A DNA stretch of 34,526 nt from Methylophaga sp. (GTDB lineage Bacteria > Pseudomonadota > Gammaproteobacteria > Nitrosococcales > Methylophagaceae). Within the stretch, counting starts at the first letter, position 1, and the number at the start of each line of letters is the position of its first letter. The DNA lies in assembly GCA_002733505.1 (NCBI GenBank), contig NVVW01000002.1, positions 70,036-104,561 on the forward strand. Reading direction: 5' to 3'. The notes beneath the pieces are model-generated. The model saw only the letters and a list, made by a program, of their open reading frames with translations, was not told the DNA's origin and ran no database searches. Shown piece after piece: positions 10,194-17,434 of this stretch. The position numbers and the translations under genes are program-made.

Positions 10194-10237
10194 ATGCAAC
10201 GCGCTTTTTGCGGTCGCCGTTAGTTGATTTGTTATGT
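10194..10237 (-). other. attC-like site (terminal, shortened) after the ParE cassette
   Basis: On the minus strand this begins with ACATAAC, which contains the parE stop codon, and ends near GTTGCAT. Its ParE-proximal half, GGTCGCCGTTAGTTG plus GTTATGT on the plus strand, matches the corresponding half of the 10813-10905 site at about 23 of 27 positions. The other half is short, so it is probably a degraded integron recombination site marking the end of the array, 11 bp past mfnB. Confidence 0.5.
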
Positions 10238-10528
10238 GCGACTTTCCCATGCTTGAGGGTCTTTTCTAGCATGAAAAACAGCAGTAACAATAACTAAATT
10301 ATCTTGGAATAAATACAAAATACGATATGGAAACCGCCGAACAGCAATACGCCTAAGTTCTTTGTAGATAATTTTGTAATGCTCAGGGGTTCGTTCTATT
10401 TTTGATAGGCATTCTTCGATACAAAGAAGAAAATCATGCCCCAATCCCACTCTCTTATTTTCGTAATATTCAAAAGCAGTATTAATGTCTAATCCAGCTT
10501 CTTTACGAACAGTTAGAGAATAGTTCAT
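10232..10528 (-). CDS. RelE/ParE-family toxin
   Basis: 98-residue toxin of the ParE/RelE superfamily. The N-terminal helix pair carries EAGLDINTAFEYYENKRVGLG, then F...IEECLSKIERTPEHYK. The C-terminal sheet is RRIAVRRFPYRILYLFQDN followed by VIVTAVFHARKDPQAW, the typical ParE signature. ParE members poison gyrase and RelE members cleave mRNA; the R..RFPYR.LY pattern favours ParE. Its ATG overlaps the antitoxin stop by 4 bases (10525-10528). The stop TAA lies inside the flanking attC-like ACATAAC. A toxin-antitoxin pair as a single cassette is common in chromosomal integrons. Confidence 0.9.
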   Translation of the reverse strand: MNYSLTVRKEAGLDINTAFEYYENKRVGLGHDFLLCIEECLSKIERTPEHYKIIYKELRRIAVRRFPYRILYLFQDNLVIVTAVFHARKDPQAWESRT

Positions 10529-10728
10529 ACTTTACTAGTAATTCGCCCCTTAACTTCTGACCATGAAGAGCCAATATCTTGATCGTCTAGAAATGCTTGT
10601 AACCTACGGTCAAGCTCAACTGTTTGTGTCTCAGACAGCTCTATTGAGGCATCTTCATCAACAACACTATCCCATAGCTTTTCAGCTAAGACAATACGCT
10701 CTGAAACGGAAAGTTCTTGTATTCTCAT
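10525..10728 (-). CDS. Addiction-module antitoxin paired with the ParE-like toxin
   Basis: 67 residues, matching the small 'putative addiction module component' antitoxin family. The hallmark N-terminus is LSVSERIVLAEKLWDSV, then a charged linker, E.Q...LDRRL.AF, and the C-terminal toxin-wrapping part DIGSSWSEVKGRI. It is encoded directly upstream of the toxin with a 4-base overlap, the usual antitoxin-first order. The spacer to the preceding attC-like site (10729-10812) is AT-rich and may hold the promoter. Confidence 0.88.
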   Translation of the reverse strand: MRIQELSVSERIVLAEKLWDSVVDEDASIELSETQTVELDRRLQAFLDDQDIGSSWSEVKGRITSKV

Positions 10729-10812
10729 TTAACAACCCTAAATTTTGAATATTTTGAATGCTAAATTATAGCAGTTATTACTGTGTAATTAATTTCATGT
10801 ATAAAATTGAGC

Positions 10813-10905
10813 ACATAACGCCAAATTCAGCTGACGATGGCAGGAACTATGCCAACACATTGAACTTTGGTAAAAGACAGGTCGCCGTTAATTGGCTTGT
10901 TAGGT
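10813..10905 (-). other. attC-like recombination site after ynfA
   Basis: 93 bp. On the minus strand it starts ACCTAAC (fits R'' RYYYAAC) and ends GTTATGT (near R' GTTRRRY). Next to these, GCCAA pairs with TTGGC, and GGCGAC pairs partly with GTCAGC, with one or two unpaired bases, as in integron attC sites. The ynfA stop TAA is part of ACCTAAC. The size is within the normal attC range. Confidence 0.6.
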
Positions 10906-11232
10906 ATGACGTGCCCCAAAAATGATAATGACCATGCCAGCCAAGCAGACAGCAACACCAACCCAATCAGTAATAGAGGGTCGAACAGAATCAACAGCCC
11001 ATAACCACATTAGTGCCACACTAACATAAACACCGCCATAAGCGGCATAGACTCGACCGGCCGCATGTGGGTGGAGAGTGAGAAGCCAAACAAACAAAGC
11101 TAAGCTAAAGGCGGCTGGAACCAAAAGCCAAGCGGTATACCCTTGTTTTAGCCAAAGATACGGGAGATAGCAACCGACAATTTCGGCTATAGCTGTGCCG
11201 ACAAAAAGCCCAAAAGTTTTTAGGAATTCCAC
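10900..11232 (-). CDS. ynfA: YnfA/UPF0060 family inner-membrane protein
   Basis: 110 residues from a GTG at 11232, with AAGG about 9 bases upstream. It aligns along its whole length with E. coli Ynf[46 protein letters not shown], and ALMWLWAVD. Four transmembrane helices are predicted by eye, with the shape of a small multidrug-resistance-type dimer protein. Transport function is suspected for the family but not settled. It sits alone between an attC-like site and a small unknown ORF, so it is probably a captured single-gene cassette. Confidence 0.92.
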   Translation of the reverse strand: MEFLKTFGLFVGTAIAEIVGCYLPYLWLKQGYTAWLLVPAAFSLALFVWLLTLHPHAAGRVYAAYGGVYVSVALMWLWAVDSVRPSITDWVGVAVCLAGMVIIIFGARHT

Positions 11233-11304
11233 TTATCTTTACCTTCTCATTAAGTTTTGTTGCTGGCGAGCTATCAAAATAGGCTTTAAATTTCTACAGG
11301 TTTA

Positions 11305-11469
11305 TTAGGCCATTACACTTCGCAAATTATAGAATGGCACCTCTATTCCTATAACGGGTAGTGATTCTTTTAAATATTTACATAAAGCTTTGCCATACAT
11401 TCCTTCATTAACTAGCTCCCTCTTCCTTTCCTTCAAGTAATTTGGGTATATTTGTTTATAATTTATCAT
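11305..11469 (-). CDS. Hypothetical small protein downstream of the PIN/RHH pair
   Basis: 54 residues, beginning at ATG 11469 and overlapping the antitoxin stop by 14 bases (ATGATAAATTATAA). The protein is basic and contains NYLKERKRELVNEGMYG and PVIGIEVPFYNLRSVM. I do not recognise it. Reasons to take it seriously are the translational-coupling overlap and a plausible protein-like composition. Its stop also falls in GCCTAAT, resembling the R'' motif that ends neighbouring cassettes. It could still be a chance ORF. Confidence 0.4.
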   Translation of the reverse strand: MINYKQIYPNYLKERKRELVNEGMYGKALCKYLKESLPVIGIEVPFYNLRSVMA

Positions 11470-11692
11470 ACCCTTCAGGCTCGACATCAGGAACCTTAGA
11501 CATTGCTTTCAAAAAAGCAGAATGATTTCCTTTTTGAGAACGCTCTAGCAAATATTCTTCAGTTAACAATGAGGACATTTTTTCTGCTACGGCTGATGAA
11601 ATAAATTGGTTAATTGAAATACCTTCTTTTTTAGCCAAGGATTTGACTTCATTATGAAGTGAATTTGGCAATCTCAAACTAAGAGTACTCAT
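11456..11692 (-). CDS. Ribbon-helix-helix antitoxin (HicB-like family), partner of PIN toxin
   Basis: 78 residues. The N-terminus is a ribbon-helix-helix DNA-binding domain: STLSLRLPNSLHNEVKSLAKKEGISINQFISSAVAEKMS. A C-terminal toxin-binding tail with KVPDVEP follows, typical of PIN-associated antitoxins. It starts 2 bases after the toxin stop on the minus strand, so the order is toxin first. The protein probably represses its own operon by binding the palindrome at 12111-12134. Confidence 0.85.
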   Translation of the reverse strand: MSTLSLRLPNSLHNEVKSLAKKEGISINQFISSAVAEKMSSLLTEEYLLERSQKGNHSAFLKAMSKVPDVEPEGYDKL

Positions 11693-11694
11693 AA

Positions 11695-12108
11695 TTATAT
11701 ACCTCTCATAGTTATAAATTCTTGTGGGGTTATAACTGCAATTCCAAACTTATTACAGCCTTTGAAATCCTTTGTGTTGAATGTAATTATATATTCACTT
11801 TGCGACTCTACAGCAACTTCTAAGACTAAATCATCTTTGGGGTCTTTTAAATAAGGACGCCATAAAAAGAAGATTTTTCGGATGCTTGATTTGCTTAAAA
11901 AATATTCAAGAATTGAATCAATATCTTGTGAGCTTAAGTTGTTTACTAACCCCGGTCTTTTAGCAACCGCCTCATATTCAAGAAATAGTGGCACGGATAC
12001 ATTCGGTGTAAATAGCTCTTTGGGCAGTGCCATTAGTAACTTATAAGAAGCTCCTTGCTTTGACTTCAACGCGGAAATCAATACATTTGTATCTATAACA
12101 ACATTCAT
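11695..12108 (-). CDS. PIN-domain toxin (TIGR00305-type)
   Basis: 137-residue PIN ribonuclease. The metal-binding acidic residues are visible: Asp6 in NVVIDTNVLISAL, Glu near 45 in PLFLEYEAVAKRPG, and Asp residues in KDPKDDLVLEVAVESQSEYIITFNTKDF near 88-115. The TIFNTKDF-type end strand is characteristic. These toxins cleave RNA and are neutralised by an RHH partner, encoded here just downstream. Almost no leader exists between the start codon and the palindromic operator, so translation may be leaderless. It lies in the minus-strand cassette-like island. Confidence 0.9.
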   Translation of the reverse strand: MNVVIDTNVLISALKSKQGASYKLLMALPKELFTPNVSVPLFLEYEAVAKRPGLVNNLSSQDIDSILEYFLSKSSIRKIFFLWRPYLKDPKDDLVLEVAVESQSEYIITFNTKDFKGCNKFGIAVITPQEFITMRGI

Positions 12109-12110
12109 AT

Positions 12111-12134
12111 AATGGTATTATATATAACACCATT
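12111..12134. promoter_or_regulatory. Palindromic operator upstream of the PIN toxin-antitoxin operon
   Basis: A 24-bp palindrome with 11 of 12 base pairs matched: AATGGT...ACCATT arms around a TTATATATAA core. It ends 2 bases before the toxin ATG. The position and symmetry fit an RHH antitoxin binding site. The AT-rich core could also overlap the -10 box. Confidence 0.6.
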
Positions 12135-12157
12135 GAGAAATCAAGGAGTTTATAAAA

Positions 12158-12183
12158 ATATAACGCCTTGCTAGCGGTTTAAT
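12158..12183 (-). other. Short attC-like remnant between secreted protein and PIN cassette
   Basis: On the minus strand ATTAAAC-CGC, 6 bases, then GGC-GTTATAT. This has the simple R''/R' inverted-end pattern but is only 26 bp, below working attC length. The stop codon of the 200-residue protein is inside the left half. Probably a collapsed site. Confidence 0.35.
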
Positions 12184-12781
12184 AGAGTAAGTTTGTGCCA
12201 TAATAAGGCTTGCCGCCGCCCCTAAGAGATGCAGACCAACTATCAAGACGTCCATTCTCCATTTTCCAGAATTTTTTGCATAGATTAAAGTACTGTATGA
12301 CCGCATCGTTTTCACCGATATCAGTTAAATATTTAGCCAAGCTCATGTTTGGGCCAAATGAATTTAGTTGAGGAGAACCTAGCGTATTACCCGCTTTTAT
12401 TAAATATTTTTTAGCTAGAGTAATGTCACCGCCTACTATAGCTAGGCGACCTAAAATCATGTTGCCATCATGAATTGCATTACCATAATTCCAGCCCTTT
12501 TTGACACTATCGGCTGTATTTAGTAGTTCGTTTGCATATGACTTTGCATCAGAATATTCTTTTGCTTCAAATGCTGTTTTTGCTGCTTTTGTTAGAATGC
12601 TAGACCTAATATCACTATCCGCAACTTTAAGAAAATCTTTTATAAGTACAAGCCTTTTAGAAGGGTCTTGTTCTTTAAAAATAGTCATCATTGTTATTTT
12701 ATAGTCCTGATCTGCAAGTGCGGAAGCAGATATAGGTAATAATAGAATGACTAATATTGAAGATAGAATTATTGTTTTCAT
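12179..12781 (-). CDS. Hypothetical exported protein with helical-repeat character
   Basis: 200 residues. A Sec signal peptide is clear: MKTIILSSILVILLLPISASALA with probable cleavage near residues 20-24, so the mature protein is periplasmic or secreted. The rest looks like paired helices (AKTAFEAKEYSDAKSYANEL, GGDITLAKKYLIKAGNT, GENDAVIQYFNLCKKFW), similar to TPR-like repeats. No specific family is recognised. It lies within the minus-strand island, where unknown secreted proteins are frequent cassette content. Role unknown. Confidence 0.65.
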   Translation of the reverse strand: MKTIILSSILVILLLPISASALADQDYKITMMTIFKEQDPSKRLVLIKDFLKVADSDIRSSILTKAAKTAFEAKEYSDAKSYANELLNTADSVKKGWNYGNAIHDGNMILGRLAIVGGDITLAKKYLIKAGNTLGSPQLNSFGPNMSLAKYLTDIGENDAVIQYFNLCKKFWKMENGRLDSWSASLRGGGKPYYGTNLLY

Positions 12782-12801
12782 TTGTCCGCTGGAGCTATAT
12801 T

Positions 12802-12809
12802 GTTATGTG
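12802..12809 (-). other. Cassette-end motif (R''-like) at the stop of the 270-residue gene
   Basis: CACATAAC on the minus strand contains the TAA stop of the upstream gene. The same 8-mer ends the ParE gene at 10231-10238. Only about 20 bp separate it from the next start, so the rest of an attC site is missing. Confidence 0.35.
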
Positions 12810-13615
12810 ATTTTTATTAATTTTTTTGGCAACCATCTTGATTGATTTTTAAAGCCTTTTGGTAATAACCTTTCTCGACTTTCTTTACCTTGGAGAATTT
12901 TTTCAATTATTGGGTGTTCAGGATTATTTCTACCAATGGTATTTTCTCCATAAAAATAACCAAAACCTCCTTCATGCTCTGCATTGAAGCGTGTATTTAT
13001 TGTTTCAATAATTTGCGCTGAGTCGTCAAAGTAGAAATCACCAAAATGAACATTTGCGCTCCATAAAACGCCATAACCTTTGATGCTTTTATTGAATAAA
13101 GCCTTAACATTAGATGTACATCTTTGTATCCAGTAAGCCCAGTTAACAACTTCAATTCCAGTTTCATCCTCAACTATTTTCTTTTTCCTAAAAGGTTCAT
13201 GCTTCGGAGGCCCATATCTTGTTATGGCAAAATGTGATGGGCCATCAAACTCCACGAAAATAGATTTATCTTTATAAGTTATTTTGAAATCCATTTTGAA
13301 TCTTGTTATTCTTATTTGTCTTTCGATATCACAACCTGGCAACGCTTCTTGGATAATTGAAATTAACAGAAATTCATCTAAGCTTGAATATTCAACTGGC
13401 GGTGCATTTGCTATTTCACCACCATACCAAGATTTTTGTATTTTTCGTTCGTCAATAACCTCAATACCATCAACAGTTTTAAATTTTAAAAAATCAAGGT
13501 CGTTATCACTAACACCTAGAAATTGTTTTATATCATCTTTCATAAGAAATGAGCCGATCGATACATCACTATTCTTTAACTCAAAGATTCCTTGTGGTTT
13601 TCCTAGTATCGCCAT
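12803..13615 (-). CDS. Hypothetical protein with possible PD-(D/E)XK nuclease-like core
   Basis: 270 residues from the ATG at 13615 (MAILGKPQGIFELKN), with AAGAGAAT upstream. The frame stays open to 13840, but that extra part runs through structured non-coding DNA. A restriction-endonuclease-like core is suggested by RQIRITRFKMDFKITY then SIFVEFDGPSHF, giving the D...E-x-D pattern after a beta strand, as in DUF559/RAP-type nuclease domains. This is followed by FRKKKIVEDETGIEVVNWAYW, and VEDETG resembles the helix after the core. No lysine in exactly the canonical place is certain, so activity is uncertain. It is flanked by GTTATGTG upstream and CACATAAC at its stop, the pattern expected of one integron cassette. 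Defence function is possible but unproven. Confidence 0.6.
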   Translation of the reverse strand: MAILGKPQGIFELKNSDVSIGSFLMKDDIKQFLGVSDNDLDFLKFKTVDGIEVIDERKIQKSWYGGEIANAPPVEYSSLDEFLLISIIQEALPGCDIERQIRITRFKMDFKITYKDKSIFVEFDGPSHFAITRYGPPKHEPFRKKKIVEDETGIEVVNWAYWIQRCTSNVKALFNKSIKGYGVLWSANVHFGDFYFDDSAQIIETINTRFNAEHEGGFGYFYGENTIGRNNPEHPIIEKILQGKESRERLLPKGFKNQSRWLPKKLIKIT

Positions 13616-14173
13616 CAGATATTCTCTTTTTTCACATAACTTGTTATTAACGGGAAAAGATTTCCCTGTAATTAGTATACATCTACGGATAAAAATTCCT
13701 CGTACGCTGATCGACATGGAGAGCGAAGCGGAGTCGATTAGTCGCCAGTAGGCAACGCCTTTGTGCATTTTCGTAATAGAGCGCGTTAGCGAACAGTGGA
13801 GAATAATGTTAGCAAAGGCTTTCTGTTGCCGTAGAGTCATTGAGGTAATAGATTGTAGCCAGCTCTGAGCTTGCGAAGGAGTGGCGGAAAGCTATGGACG
13901 CAGGACGGCTGGGGATTTATAACTGTCACGTATTCCTCAGCATAAATGGCGACTTGGATGTCCCATTTTTGTATCCTGAGGATCGTGACTCTCGTAAGTT
14001 GATAATCAAGCCCAAACAAGGAAAGTCACCATATCTATATGTGAAGACGAAGTATGCCACAAATTTAATTTTTTAGAAGCGGCATTCAAGCAATTCATTT
14101 TTAGGTATAAGGTTTGCAATGTTCTTCTTTGTTAATAGTGTTTAATTTTCGGGCAGCCATGCCTCTCCAGATG
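13616..14173. other. Gene-free structured stretch between the island and metE
   Basis: About 560 bp without a credible gene. It contains GTTATGTG on the minus strand at 13633-13640 (cassette-start-like), and a hairpin GGGAAA / TTTCCC at 13652-13666. A larger inverted repeat pairs GGCAACGCCTTTG (13751-13763) with CAAAGGC...GTTGCC (13813-13830). Another stem joins CCTCAG near 13936 to CTGAGG near 13980. Short ORFs here have no recognisable similarity. The island's outer boundary is probably in this stretch. Confidence 0.5.
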
Positions 14174-16450
14174 TTACGGTAGGCTGTTTCGTAAAATTCT
14201 GCTTGCCGTTACCATGGCGGTTAAGGCGGGTTTAACCTCTTTCCAGCTACGGGTTTTTAGGCCGCAATCTGGGTTGACCCATAGCCGTTCAGCAGGAATA
14301 CGCTCTGCTGCTTTTTTCATCAGCATGACCATGTGTTCAACGGTTGGAATATTAGGCGAGTGTATATCATAGACACCCGGACCCATTTCATTGGGGTAAT
14401 CAAACTGTTGAAACACGTCGAGTAATTCCATGTCTGAACGAGAGGTTTCAATGGTGATGACATCGGCATCCATATCGGCGATGGCTTTTATAATGTCATT
14501 AAATTCGGAATAACACATATGGGTATGAATTTGGGTTTGATCATGCACGCCGTTAGCGGTGATTTTAAAGCTTTTGACCGCCTAATCAAGATAGCTTTGC
14601 CATTGTGATTGACGCAAGGGCAAGCCTTCACGCAAGGCGGCTTCGTCAATTTGAATAATGCGGATGCCTGCGGCTTCTAAATCAAGCACTTCATCGCGAA
14701 TCGCTAGAGCCAGTTGCAGGCAGGTTTGAGATCGCGGCTGATCGTCACGTACAAAGGACCAGTTTAAGAGGGTCACAGAGCCAGTAAGCATGCCTTTAAC
14801 AGGTTTGTTGCTTAATGATTGTGCATACGTTGCCCAGTCAACGGTCATCGGTTTGGGGCGTGAAATATCACCAAAAATAATGGGCGGTTTTACGCAACGT
14901 GAACCATAGGATTGTACCCAGCCAAATTGGCTAAAGGCGTAACCATCGAGTTGTTGACCAAAATATTCCACCATGTCGTTACGCTCAGCTTCACCATGAA
15001 CCAGTACATCTAAGCCCAAGACCTCTTGTTGTTCGATGGCGTGTATGATTTCGTTTTTAATAAACTGTTGGTAGTGTTGCTCATCAATCTCGCCCAAACG
15101 AAATTGTTTGCGTGCTTGACGAATTTCTGGTGTTTGTGGGAATGAGCCAATAGTGGTGGTGGGGAATAAAGGTAAATTAAAGCGCTGTTTTTGTATGACG
15201 GCTCTTTTGCTATACGCGCTTTGGCGGTTGCTAGCATCAGCATCAATATGGGCAACCCGTGTTTTCACTTTAGGGTTATGTACGCGGGTAGAGCTATTCC
15301 GCGATTCAATGGCAGTGGCATTGAGCGTTAATGCTTCGGCAACGGTGTTGCGCCCTTCATTTAATGCGGTTGACAAAACCGTTAATTCATCCAGTTTTTG
15401 CACGGCAAAGGCTAACCATGATTGGATCTCTTGATCGAATTGTTGTTCACTGTTGAGATCGACGGGCACATGCAGTAGCGAGCAAGAAGGCGCTAACCAA
15501 AGCCGGTCATTTAGGCGGGCATACAGAGGCTCTAACCAAGCTAAGGTAGTATTCAGATCGGTTTTCCAGATATTGCGGCCATTGATTACCCCCAGTGATA
15601 ATATTTTATGCGGCGCCAGCCAATCTATCACTTGAGTGATTTCAGTAAAGGCGTTGATAGCATCAAGGTGTAGGCCTGCAACAGGTAGCTCACAAGCGAG
15701 GTGTAGGTTTTCTTTTAGTTCGCCGAAGTAGCTGGTTAACAGTAATTTAACCGGTGTTTTATTAAGTGAAAAATAGGTTTTCTTGAGTGCGTGTTGCCAA
15801 GCATTATCAAGCTCGGTAACTAAAATAGGCTCATCAATTTGCACCCATTCTATGTCGTGTTGCGCTAACGTAATTAATAATTGTTCATAACACGCCACTA
15901 AGTCATCAAGTAGATCGAGCTTATTGCTATTGTCTTTGGTTTTTCCTAGCCATAAATAGCTGACAGGGCCAATAATAACGGGCTTAATTTTTGGTTGATG
16001 TTGCTGTGCCTCTTTGATTTGGGCAATTAAATTATCGGCATATAAAGTAAACTGCGTTTGCGCCGTAAATTCGGGCACGATGTAATGATAATTAGTATCA
16101 AACCACTTGGTCATTTCGCCAGCGGCAATGTGTTGGCATGGGTTTTCGGCCTGCGATTGACCGCGCGCAACTTGAAAATAACGATCTAAGGCATTGGCTT
16201 GGTTGTCAGCACGAGTGGGCAGGTTGCCCAGTAATGCACTGGTGTCTAACACCTGATCATAAAAAGAAAAATCGCCAACAGGCAAATAATCTAATTGATG
16301 TTGCAGTTGCCAGTGGTTTTGGCGAAGCGCTTGCCCTCTTTCTTGCAAGTCAGCTTGCGTAGTGTCGCCCCGCCAGTAGGATTCTAGTGCAAATTTTAGC
16401 TCACGGTTTTTGCCTATTCTAGGAAAACCAAGATTATGAGTGGTGATCAT
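14174..16450 (-). pseudogene. metE: Cobalamin-independent methionine synthase, interrupted by an in-frame TAG
   Basis: MetE transfers a methyl group from 5-methyltetrahydrofolate triglutamate to homocysteine. The reading frame is intact over 759 codons, like E. coli (753 residues), except for TAG at codon 623 (14582-14584). The residue there is Trp in E. coli (YLQWGVEAF versus YLD-stop-AVKSF), so a single TGG-to-TAG change explains it. Beyond the stop the frame continues unchanged with the zinc ligands His644 and Cys646 (HTHMC), Glu668 (TIETSRSD) and Cys729 (NPDCGLK). The truncated protein would lack zinc and homocysteine sites. The flanking sequence is well conserved, so the change is recent, an assembly error, or suppressed. 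metR diverges 102 bp upstream, the classical arrangement. Confidence 0.85.
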
Positions 16451-16552
16451 TGTGCTGCCCTTTCGAGAACGTATAAAAAACAGCTATTGTAATTAGGTTT
16501 AACTATGAGTAATAATGATGTTTTTTGCCTAACCCATTAGAAATAATAATAG

Positions 16553-17434
16553 ATGATTGAGCGATCACATTTAAAAATTATCCGCGCACTGGCGGATAAT
16601 GGCTCTTTAACCGCAGCGGCTAATGCCCTGTTTTTAACGCAACCGGCGCTGTCACATCAGATCCGCTATTTAGAAAAGAAGCTAGATGTTGCATTATGGC
16701 AGCGAGAAGGTCGACAGTTGCGTTTAACACCAGCCGGCGACGTGTTGTTGCAAACGGCAAGACAAGTGTTGCCGGTGTTAGAGCAGACAGAAAAGACCTT
16801 GCAGGCTTATGGTGAAGGCAAGCAAGGTGTCTTACGAATTGGTGTTGAATGCCACCCTTGTTATGAATGGTTAAAAAGTATTTTGGCAGATTTCTTGGTT
16901 GCATTGCCTGATATGGATGTAGATATTGTTAATAAATTTCAATTTTCAGGCTTAGAAGGCTTGCTTAATCATCATGTTGATTTGTTGGTAACACCAGACA
17001 AGGTGAAGCAACAGGGCGTGGTTTATGAGCCATTATTTGATTATGAGTTGGTGCTTTTAGTCGGACAATCGCATGTGTTGAGCGGTGAGTCATTTATTAC
17101 TGCTGATGCCTTGCTCAATGAAACGGTGTTTACCTTCCCTGTTAGTCATGATCGGCTAGATATTTTTACTCAATTTTTATTGCCTAGCGGAATAAAACCT
17201 AAAACAAAAGCGATAGCTTCACTCGATATTATGGTGCAAATGGTGAGTTTAGGACGGGGCGTGACGGTGTTGCCGGATTGGTTAGCTACGGATTATTGCC
17301 AACGCTTACCAGTTTCAACGGTTCGATTGGGCAAACAGGCTCTGGCGAAGACGTTGTTTGCGGCAATGCGGAAAAGTGATGTTGATATAAACTATATGGC
17401 GTTATTTGTTGAGCTTGGCAGAAAGCAACCATAA
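16553..17434 (+). CDS. metR: LysR-family regulator MetR of methionine biosynthesis
   Basis: 293 residues. The helix-turn-helix lies at about 1-60, beginning MIERSHLKIIRALADNGSLTAA with LFLTQPALSHQIRYLEKKL. MetR-specific features follow in the effector domain: LRIGVECHPCYEWL near residue 95 (E. coli LRIAIECHSCIQWL), FDYELVLLV, HDRLDIFTQFLLPSGI, and QMVSLGRGVTVLPDWL. MetR uses homocysteine as co-inducer and activates metE. It is divergent from metE, consistent with that role. The stop at 17434 abuts the stop of the response regulator on the other strand. It appears intact although metE carries a stop. Confidence 0.93.
   Translation: MIERSHLKIIRALADNGSLTAAANALFLTQPALSHQIRYLEKKLDVALWQREGRQLRLTPAGDVLLQTARQVLPVLEQTEKTLQAYGEGKQGVLRIGVECHPCYEWLKSILADFLVALPDMDVDIVNKFQFSGLEGLLNHHVDLLVTPDKVKQQGVVYEPLFDYELVLLVGQSHVLSGESFITADALLNETVFTFPVSHDRLDIFTQFLLPSGIKPKTKAIASLDIMVQMVSLGRGVTVLPDWLATDYCQRLPVSTVRLGKQALAKTLFAAMRKSDVDINYMALFVELGRKQP

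Noticed and set aside
13616..13840. N-terminal extension of the 270-residue island protein
   Set aside because: The extension crosses inverted repeats and the cassette-start motif and has no protein-like character.
13894..14076. 60-residue ORF on the plus strand before metE
   Set aside because: No ribosome-binding site, no family resemblance, and the DNA forms hairpins; treated as non-coding.
16451..16552. MetR binding site in the metE-metR spacer
   Set aside because: I could not find a convincing TGAA-N5-TTCA palindrome, so none is annotated.
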